From NCBI GenBank assembly GCA_031263965.1, contig JAISES010000368.1:1-11109 (forward strand): DNA of 11,109 nucleotides, in the 5' to 3' direction. The DNA comes from Prevotella sp. (GTDB taxonomy: Bacteria; Bacteroidota; Bacteroidia; Bacteroidales; Dysgonomonadaceae). Made by a program: the position numbers and the translations under genes. This document shows, one piece after another, positions 6,519-11,109 of this stretch. Under the pieces are notes generated by a model that saw only the letters and a list, made by a program, of their open reading frames with translations, searched no databases and had not been told where the DNA came from. Numbering within the stretch: the first letter of the stretch is position 1; the number at the start of each line of letters is the position of its first letter.

Positions 6519-7070
6519 TTATTCAAATTTATATGATTCGAGCAGTTCCCCGTATCTATCGGAACCTCTGCGGCGTACGGATTCATGTTTTACCAGTTCC
6601 TGCAATTGCATCACTCCATCGAGAATCTGCTCAGGACGAGGCGGACATCCGGGCACATATACATCCACAGGTATTACCTTATCAATACCTTGCAACACCG
6701 AATATGTATCGAATATTCCACCCGAAGAGGCGCAGGCTCCGACAGCTATCACCCATTTAGGCTCGGCCATTTGCTCATAAACATGACGAAGAACAGGCGC
6801 CATTTTTTTTGAAATAGTACCCATTACAAGCAGCATATCAGCCTGGCGCGGCGAGAAACTATTACGTTCGGCTCCAAAGCGTCCCATATCATAAGTAGAT
6901 GCCATAGTGGCCATAAATTCAATTCCGCAACAAGACGTGGCAAACGGTAGCGGCCAAAGGGAATTGGCCCGGGCCAACCCTATGACATAATCGAATTTTG
7001 TAGCAAAAAATCCATGCCCCGTATATCCATCAGGGGCAGGCACTACATTTATGTTAGAAGATTTGCTCAT
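6519..7070 (-). CDS. nuoB: NADH-quinone oxidoreductase subunit B (NuoB)
   Basis: Holds the terminal [4Fe-4S] cluster N2, which reduces quinone. Length is 183 residues. N2 ligands are the adjacent Cys47 and Cys48 (TSCCGIEFM), Cys113 (GACASSGG) and Cys142 (VPGCPPRPE), all present in the usual order. The arginine-containing [14 protein letters not shown] segment is also typical. It starts 12 bases after nuoA and ends three bases before nuoC, the tight spacing expected in a cotranscribed unit. Confidence 0.97.
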   Translation of the reverse strand: MSKSSNINVVPAPDGYTGHGFFATKFDYVIGLARANSLWPLPFATSCCGIEFMATMASTYDMGRFGAERNSFSPRQADMLLVMGTISKKMAPVLRHVYEQMAEPKWVIAVGACASSGGIFDTYSVLQGIDKVIPVDVYVPGCPPRPEQILDGVMQLQELVKHESVRRRGSDRYGELLESYKFE

Positions 7071-7082
7071 AACTTTATATCT

Positions 7083-7472
7083 TTATTTTTCCCAATCCAA
7101 AGCTTTCCGCTTCACTATATATAGATAGCCTACTAGCAGAAGAGCAATAAAGCCGCCCATTTTTAACAAGCCATCCCATCCGATAGTTTTGAAATTAATA
7201 GCCCACGGGTACATAAAGACAATCTCTATATCGAAAAGGACAAACAAAATAGCTATTAAGAAATACTTTACCGCAAAAGGCGACCTGGCGTTTCCTACCG
7301 GATCGAGGCCACATTCAAAATTTGCTTCTTTTCGTGAGCTTCTGTGTTTCGGACCCAGAGCCTTCGATACAAATACGGTAGCAAAAACAAATATTGCACA
7401 AAAAGCAATTTGCATTAATACGGGCAGAAAATCATATAGATTGGAGTTCATAAAAGGCTTTTTAACATACAT
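7083..7472 (-). CDS. nuoA: NADH-quinone oxidoreductase subunit A (NuoA)
   Basis: Small membrane subunit of complex I near the quinone site. Up to 129 residues with three hydrophobic segments (about 16-36, 67-87 and 97-117). The conserved loop ANFECGLDPVGNARSPFAVKYFLIAILFVLFDIEIVF contains the Cys and acidic residues that mark NuoA. First gene of the operon. Two starts are possible: ATG at 7472 and ATG at 7451 (MNSNLYDFLPVL). The promoter box at 7487-7494 would put the transcript start only about 8 bases before 7472, so 7451 (122 residues) may be the real start. The longer form is given because the frame supports both. Confidence 0.95.
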   Translation of the reverse strand: MYVKKPFMNSNLYDFLPVLMQIAFCAIFVFATVFVSKALGPKHRSSRKEANFECGLDPVGNARSPFAVKYFLIAILFVLFDIEIVFMYPWAINFKTIGWDGLLKMGGFIALLLVGYLYIVKRKALDWEK

Positions 7473-7486
7473 TATTTTGTCATTCG

Positions 7487-7522
7487 CAAAGGTACTTTTT
7501 TATTGGCGAATAAAATGCAAAA
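7487..7522 (-). promoter_or_regulatory. Candidate Bacteroidota promoter of the nuo operon
   Basis: On the minus strand the box TACCTTTG (7487-7494) matches the Bacteroidota -7 consensus TAnnTTTG exactly. A TTTTG (7518-7522) lies 23 bases upstream as a possible -33 element, slightly further than the usual spacing of about 19-21. The box sits 14 bases before the first nuoA ATG. It is the only exact match I found upstream of nuoA. No regulator site can be assigned. Confidence 0.7.
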
Positions 7523-7820
7523 TGACTCATATATTTTATCGATAACATAGTGAAGAATCCGCACCAGCACAAAAAAGCAGCATTTTGTTCACTCAAGTTT
7601 GCAAACCAGCTAAAAAGCATGTGTGTGATGACACACATTTATTTAAAAGCGTTAGTTATAAATTTCATTTATGAATTTACCATTAAATATTTGAAGCTAT
7701 TAACATTTAAATTTCAGTTACAGGCAGGCTATTGACTGATGTTGCGCAAGACCGGCGCAAATCCATGAAACCGCATATTATGGTTCTTTCTTCTGCGCAC
7801 AATCGCAGACTGCTTGTTCT
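7523..7820. other. Gene-free divergent region with small palindromes
   Basis: I see no credible gene between the nuo promoter and the repeat at 7821. Structures present are a perfect palindrome GTTTGCAAAC (7597-7606), an 8-bp hairpin ATGTGTGT-GATG-ACACACAT (7619-7638) followed by TTATTT, and a hairpin TTGCGC/GCGCAA (7742-7760). The 7619-7638 site could be an operator or a weak terminator on the plus strand. Short open frames here show no recognisable protein features. Confidence 0.55.
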
Positions 7821-7979
7821 TTCCCGTCATTGCGAGGGTTTACCCGAAGCAATCCGGTTGTACTTTTTCGGGCAGTCACAAAGGACTGTCCCTACCGCTA
7901 ACCGGCCAATTTCGGATTGCCTCACTTTTGGCTCCGCTTCGCTCTGCCGAACGTCGTTTCAGGCTCGCACTGACGGGAA
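7821..7979. repeat. Inverted-repeat element of the CGTCATTGCGAG type
   Basis: The outer ends TTCCCGTCATTGCGAG (7821-7836) and its inverse at 7964-7979 match with one difference. A second, inner pair is GAAGCAATCCG (7846-7856) and CGGATTGCCTC (7913-7923), again with one mismatch. The centre holds a further hairpin (GGGCAGTC and GACTGTCCC, about 7870-7892). The interior includes GGCTCCGCTTCGCTCTGCCG. Repeats beginning CGTCATTGCGAG and containing GAAGCAATC are very widespread in bacterial intergenic DNA. There is no transposase; the short open frames inside are not credible genes. Confidence 0.8.
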
Positions 7980-8227
7980 AGAGAACATATTTGCCTGACC
8001 AAAAAGTTACAAAAAGTAAAGGCCGTACCGGATAAAGAAAGAGAAAAAAAATATGTGTGCAGTTTCAAAAAATTACCTACCTTTACTGCCGGGTTATTTG
8101 ACAGTATTACACCGCAAAACGCTGAAATACGCACGGTTACGAACACGTTGCCCCTAAACCCCGAAAACTTAGCCAAAAGTTTATTTTTCAATCAGTTAAG
8201 TCGAACCGATGAAAAACTAAAATAAAA
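7980..8227. other. Leader region of the glycosyltransferase operon
   Basis: No gene is visible. TTGCCTGACCAAAAAGTTAC at 7991-8010 shares 17 of 18 bases with the right arm of the palindromic element at 2185-2520 (minus strand of 2472-2489). A weak promoter candidate for the downstream gene is TACCTTTA at 8078-8085, one base off the TAnnTTTG consensus, with TGTG about 20 bases upstream. A small AT-rich stem AAACTT/AAGTTT (8165-8182) followed by ATTTTT lies closer to the gene. The last bases before the ATG are A-rich, without a Shine-Dalgarno sequence. Confidence 0.45.
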
Positions 8228-9229
8228 ATGACCAAAGTTTCCATATTGATGCCGGTCTACAATGGTGAGCGATACCTTGCCGAAGCAATAGACAGTATCC
8301 TGAACCAGACGTTCAGGGATTGGGAACTTATTATCATCAACGATGGTTCTACCGACAGAAGCGCGACCATTATCAACAACTATCGGGACAGCCGCATCTA
8401 CTATGTACGCAATACTGAAAACCTGAAACTGATAAAAACCCTGAACAAGGGGATCGATTATTGCCACGGGAAATATATCGCCCGCATGGATGCCGACGAC
8501 ATCAGTTTTCCCGAGAGACTGAGACATCAGGTGGAGTTTCTGGACAACAATAACGATTATACGATGTGTGGGACAAATGCCGTTGTGATAGATGGAAATT
8601 CCCGCAAGACCGGTAAAATACGCAATCTGCCGGACAACAATTTACTTCAGGTCAATCTTCTGTTTTCGCCACCCTTTATCCACCCAAGTGTAATGATCCG
8701 CCGCGAAGCGCTCGACAAAAACCGTTACGATGAGGATTACAGGCACGTGGAAGATTACGAACTGTGGTGCCGCATAGCACGGCAAGGCAAGGTGGCAAAC
8801 CTGCAACAAGACCTGCTGGCTTACCGTTGGCACGACACCAATGTATCGGTGCTGAACAATCAGGTGCAGGAGGAAATGAAAGACGGAATTATCCGCGAAC
8901 AACTGAAAATGCTCGGCATAGAACCTACCGGCGAAGAGCTTTATTGTCATAAGATCACATTCAGGCTCTACGCTTTGGGACGGAAGCAGGATATTTCCGC
9001 ACAACAATCCGAAGCTGTTTCGGCATGGTTCGAAAAACTGCTTCGCCAAAACAAAAAGATAAAGAAATACAATCAGGATGATTTCAAAGCTTTCCTGTGG
9101 GCACGATGGGCGGTGCTATGCATCTCGCAAAAGAGATATTCAAAAATATTTTCGCCGGCTTTTGCCTCATACCATCCGGATGTATTGACACAATTATTTA
9201 AACTGTTCTTTTTCTTAAAAAATAAATAA
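8228..9229 (+). CDS. Family 2 glycosyltransferase (GT-A fold)
   Basis: Transfers a sugar from a nucleotide donor to a growing surface glycan; donor and acceptor cannot be told from sequence. Length is 333 residues. The N-terminal half is a classic GT2 domain: VSILMPVYNGERYLAEAIDSIL (from residue 4), the nucleotide-binding NDGSTD (38-43), the metal-binding DxD in ARMDADD (Asp88, Asp90, Asp91), HPSVMIRR, and the catalytic-base ED in VEDYELW (176-177). The C-terminal 120 residues are helical and basic and probably contact membrane or acceptor. No transmembrane segment is evident, so a cytoplasmic or peripheral membrane enzyme is expected. Its stop overlaps the next start (TAATG), so it is coupled to the LicD gene. 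No other glycan genes are visible in the window. Confidence 0.93.
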   Translation: MTKVSILMPVYNGERYLAEAIDSILNQTFRDWELIIINDGSTDRSATIINNYRDSRIYYVRNTENLKLIKTLNKGIDYCHGKYIARMDADDISFPERLRHQVEFLDNNNDYTMCGTNAVVIDGNSRKTGKIRNLPDNNLLQVNLLFSPPFIHPSVMIRREALDKNRYDEDYRHVEDYELWCRIARQGKVANLQQDLLAYRWHDTNVSVLNNQVQEEMKDGIIREQLKMLGIEPTGEELYCHKITFRLYALGRKQDISAQQSEAVSAWFEKLLRQNKKIKKYNQDDFKAFLWARWAVLCISQKRYSKIFSPAFASYHPDVLTQLFKLFFFLKNK

Positions 9230-10044
9230 TGGAAGAAAACCTGAAAGAGATATACAACCCCGAAGGGTCGGAGCTAAGGACATTGCAACTCAAAATGCTG
9301 GATATATTGATCACCGTAACCGGCATTTGCGACCGCCACAACCTGCCCTATTGGATAAGTGGGGGAACGCTGCTGGGGGCTGCACGCCATGGCGGATTCA
9401 TTCCTTGGGACGATGATATAGACATCGAGCTGCTCCGTTCCGATTATAAAAAGCTACTCAGAATATTGCCAGGGGAATTGCCCGGAAACCTTTATCTGCA
9501 AACCCCGGAAGAAAAATCGTACCGGCTGTTGTTTTCCAAAGTCAGAGACCGGAATTCCATCGTGTATTCCGAAGAAGAGGATATGGCGCGTTATAAGGAG
9601 AAAGGCATATTCATCGATATTTTTCCGGAAGAACGGAGTTGCCGTTGGCTCAAAAACGTTGTCGATTTCTTCTATGGCAGAGCATTCCGCCGATTGAAAC
9701 GAGGACGGCCTTTTCATTCATTAAAATATTTCTACGAATACAGCACGTCTCTTTTGCTGTATCCTGCCGGCGTTATGCTGGTATGGATTGCCAGAGGGAT
9801 CTGCGCCATAATCAAACCCGACAATATACTGCACAGTTACGGCATCGGCAACTCTACTAACCACAATGCGCGGTACATGTTTCCTGTAAGTAAAATCGTA
9901 TTCGAGGGCCGCGAGTTTTCCGCACCCAAAGAGATCGATACTTATCTGACAAAGCAGTACGGAGACTATATGTCCATCCCCCCGAAAGATAAGCGGGCTA
10001 CCCACTTTATGAAAGTGGAGTATCTTGTGGGCAGTGAACAGTAA
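9229..10044 (+). CDS. LicD family phosphotransferase
   Basis: LicD proteins have a nucleotidyltransferase-like fold; characterised members transfer phosphocholine or related groups from a CDP-linked donor to surface glycans. Length is 271 residues. Hallmarks are YWISGGTLLGAARHGGFIPW (41-60), immediately followed by the metal-binding DDDIDIE (Asp61, Asp62, Asp63, Asp65), then KGIFIDIFP and, near the C-terminus, FEGREFSAPKEIDTYLTKQYGDYM. A hydrophobic stretch around 170-195 (LLLYPAGVMLVWIARGICAI) could touch the membrane. The ATG overlaps the stop of the glycosyltransferase by one base, so the two likely act on the same glycan. The substrate cannot be deduced, and no choline-uptake or choline-kinase gene is present here. 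The last residues (GSEQ) and the TAA stop are encoded by the first units of a 7-bp repeat array. Confidence 0.9.
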   Translation: MEENLKEIYNPEGSELRTLQLKMLDILITVTGICDRHNLPYWISGGTLLGAARHGGFIPWDDDIDIELLRSDYKKLLRILPGELPGNLYLQTPEEKSYRLLFSKVRDRNSIVYSEEEDMARYKEKGIFIDIFPEERSCRWLKNVVDFFYGRAFRRLKRGRPFHSLKYFYEYSTSLLLYPAGVMLVWIARGICAIIKPDNILHSYGIGNSTNHNARYMFPVSKIVFEGREFSAPKEIDTYLTKQYGDYMSIPPKDKRATHFMKVEYLVGSEQ

Positions 10045-10100
10045 GCAGTGAACAGTAAGCAGTCAACAGTGAGCAGTGAGCAGTCAACAGTCAACAGTAA
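10031..10100. repeat. Ten-unit heptanucleotide array, CAGTGAA type, after the LicD gene
   Basis: Ten uninterrupted 7-bp units: GCAGTGA, ACAGTAA, GCAGTGA, ACAGTAA, GCAGTCA, ACAGTGA, GCAGTGA, GCAGTCA, ACAGTCA, ACAGTAA. The CAGT core is fixed; the first base and the two bases after the core vary. The first two units encode the end of the LicD protein and its stop. The inverse of this repeat type occurs at 4034-4068 within the nuo operon. Confidence 0.92.
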
Positions 10101-10147
10101 TTCCGAAGGCTTTATTATTTGAATGCTATAAAAATTGATTGTTTCAG

Positions 10148-10642
10148 TTAAACCTTATCGGAAGTGTCTTTCAAAATCTTCCACTTTTCGATTTTTTCAT
10201 TCAATGTCATCCCCGCATTGGCCGAACTGGGCGAGGGTAAAGTTGTATACGTTCTCTCTTTATCGAAGCCAACGTATTTTTTGTAAAATTCTTCAGCCTT
10301 TTTACCGGTAAAGAAAATATGTCTGATTTGCGGATATTGTTTAAAGAACTTCTTGAAGTCGTTGGGCTTCTCATTCTTAATATTACTATCTAAGCTTCCT
10401 GATCCTTCGCAGGAATGAAGCACATCCCAAATGGCAATATGATTGTCTGTCAGCAGCTTTATTTTTTCATCATAATTGTCCGGAAGCGTTTTGTTGAATA
10501 ATGTAAAAACAATTTTCCAGAACTGATTGCTTTTATGCCCGTACCGTTCCTGCTTGCGAAGCGATTCCTCGCTAGGCATTGTTCCCAGGATCAATATCCG
10601 GGATTTGTTGTCTGCAACAGGTCCAAAAGCAATTTTTCTCAT
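10148..10642 (-). CDS. Uracil/hypoxanthine-DNA glycosylase-like protein (UDG superfamily, family 6-like)
   Basis: Probably a DNA repair enzyme that removes deaminated bases (hypoxanthine, i.e. deoxyinosine, or uracil) by cutting the N-glycosidic bond. Length is 164 residues, typical of single-domain family members. Motif I is LILGTMPSEESLRKQERYGH followed by KSNQFW, with Asn39 in the segment where the family has its key polar residue. IAIWDVLHSCEGSGSLDSNI is the typical middle segment. The C-terminal motif LPSPSSANAG corresponds to the LPSTSPANA of DNA-deoxyinosine glycosylases. No iron-sulphur cysteines are present. It is unrelated to its neighbours and lies downstream of the MFS gene on the same strand, separated by a strong hairpin, so it is probably transcribed on its own. 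A family 4 or MUG-type assignment fits less well. Confidence 0.85.
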   Translation of the reverse strand: MRKIAFGPVADNKSRILILGTMPSEESLRKQERYGHKSNQFWKIVFTLFNKTLPDNYDEKIKLLTDNHIAIWDVLHSCEGSGSLDSNIKNEKPNDFKKFFKQYPQIRHIFFTGKKAEEFYKKYVGFDKERTYTTLPSPSSANAGMTLNEKIEKWKILKDTSDKV

Positions 10643-10654
10643 ATCTGATCCGAG

Positions 10655-10681
10655 CCGGTTTATTTACCATCGGTAAGCCGG
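10655..10681. other. Small inverted repeat before the glycosylase start
   Basis: CCGGTTTA (10655-10662) and TAAGCCGG (10674-10681) can pair with one G-T wobble. It lies 12 bases upstream of the glycosylase ATG on the minus strand, between the terminator-like hairpin and the gene. It might be an operator or leader hairpin; there is no direct support for either. Confidence 0.35.
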
Positions 10682-10697
10682 TAGGCGAGGGTGTGTC

Positions 10698-10740
10698 AAA
10701 GTCCTGTCATTACGTACCTGACACGCAATGACAGGACTTT
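10698..10740 (-). terminator. Strong hairpin between the MFS gene and the glycosylase gene
   Basis: A perfect 14-bp stem, AAAGTCCTGTCATT (10698-10711) with AATGACAGGACTTT (10727-10740), around a 15-nt loop. Its minus-strand side begins 16 bases after the MFS stop codon (10757), the right place for a terminator. The U tract after the stem is only the TTT of the stem itself, so termination strength is uncertain; it could also be a mobile palindromic repeat. Confidence 0.6.
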
Positions 10741-10756
10741 TGAGACAATCCCATTC

Positions 10757-11109
10757 TTATTTCTTTATATTTGGAAGTTCCAGCCCGTATCCTTTTTTCT
10801 TGTCTTCTGCTTTCAGCAGCAGACCGACTATAAGGGCGAGTATACCAAAGCTGGTGAAAATTATCATAGGAAGCGTGTAATCGTAAAGTGTAATCGTTTT
10901 TTCAACCATTTTTGAAACTCCGTCTTTAGTTACTTCCTCCATCACTATTTTCGTCCCTATAATACAGTACTTATCCAATATTTTCCCAATCAAATATGGC
11001 ACTCCCATCAATCCCCAGTTTTGCACCCAGAATATCAGGGCGTAAGCTGTACCTAATTTGTTTTCAGGAATGATTTTAGGTACGGAAGGCCACATAGCAG
11101 AAGGAACCA
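10757..11109 (-). CDS. MFS transporter, C-terminal end only (5' end beyond the window)
   Basis: The frame enters from the right edge as VPSAMWPSVPKIIPENKLGTAYA and stops at 10757, about 116 residues of what would normally be 400-450. Visible are the conserved WPSVPKIIPE loop, a hydrophobic helix with FWVQNWGLMGVPYLIGKIL, a polar extracytoplasmic or cytoplasmic insert rich in charged residues (EEVTKDGVSKMVEKT), a last helix LPMIIFTSFGILALIVGLLL and a basic tail. The helix pair and the P-x-x-I-P-E-x-x-L-G-T-A-Y-A segment match major facilitator proteins of the MFSD1-like kind found in Bacteroidota. Substrate unknown. The internal ATG at 11095 is not the start. Confidence 0.85.
   Translation of the reverse strand, partial: VPSAMWPSVPKIIPENKLGTAYALIFWVQNWGLMGVPYLIGKILDKYCIIGTKIVMEEVTKDGVSKMVEKTITLYDYTLPMIIFTSFGILALIVGLLLKAEDKKKGYGLELPNIKK

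Noticed and set aside
7732..8035. Small open frames on the plus strand over the inverted-repeat element
   Set aside because: They translate the repeat itself, overlap each other in different frames and show no protein-like features.
7922..8191. Open frame of 89 codons on the minus strand upstream of the glycosyltransferase
   Set aside because: Half of it lies within the inverted-repeat element and no conserved features or start signal are visible.
10031..10100. Iteron-type replication origin
   Set aside because: The units are too short and degenerate, the array starts inside a coding region, and no replication initiator gene or AT-rich unwinding region accompanies it.

Overview
This window comes from a member of the Bacteroidota, most likely of the order Bacteroidales. 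The reasons are a short NuoG without the molybdopterin-oxidoreductase domain, A-rich leaders with almost no Shine-Dalgarno sequences, a Bacteroidota-type -7 promoter box (TACCTTTG) before nuoA, and intergenic repeats of kinds common in this phylum. The taxonomic call is an inference; there is no rRNA or other marker gene here.

Layout. Positions 1-7472, all on the minus strand, hold the proximal part of a complex I (NADH:quinone oxidoreductase) operon in the order nuoA-nuoB-nuoC-nuoD-nuoE-nuoF-nuoG-nuoH. nuoH runs off the left edge, and nuoI-N would be expected beyond it. A good promoter candidate sits just upstream of nuoA. Positions 7473-8227 are a gene-free divergent region with an inverted-repeat element and several hairpins. 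Positions 8228-10044 (+) hold a translationally coupled pair: a family 2 glycosyltransferase and a LicD-family transferase, probably decorating a cell-surface glycan. Positions 10148-10642 (-) encode a uracil/hypoxanthine-DNA glycosylase-like protein. Positions 10757-11109 (-) are the C-terminal end of an MFS transporter cut by the right edge.

How the genes work together. NuoE, NuoF and NuoG form the NADH-input arm: FMN and the first Fe-S clusters, with cluster ligands readable in the sequence. NuoB, NuoC and NuoD form the connecting module with cluster N2 and the quinone site. NuoA and NuoH are membrane subunits.

Three things stand out. First, nuoF carries an in-frame TAA at codon 347, eight codons before the first cysteine of the N3 [4Fe-4S] motif, with perfect in-frame homology on both sides; as read, the electron path from FMN would be broken. 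Second, every nuo junction from nuoC/nuoD onward is filled with repeats. Most are 7-bp-period tandem arrays of several sequence types that often supply the stop codon of the upstream gene and end a few bases before the next start. The same kind of array follows the LicD gene. Third, the nuoG/nuoF junction holds a gene-free composite element of about 336 bp with about 51-bp inverted ends and a chain of short hairpins, nearly all with 3-nt loops.
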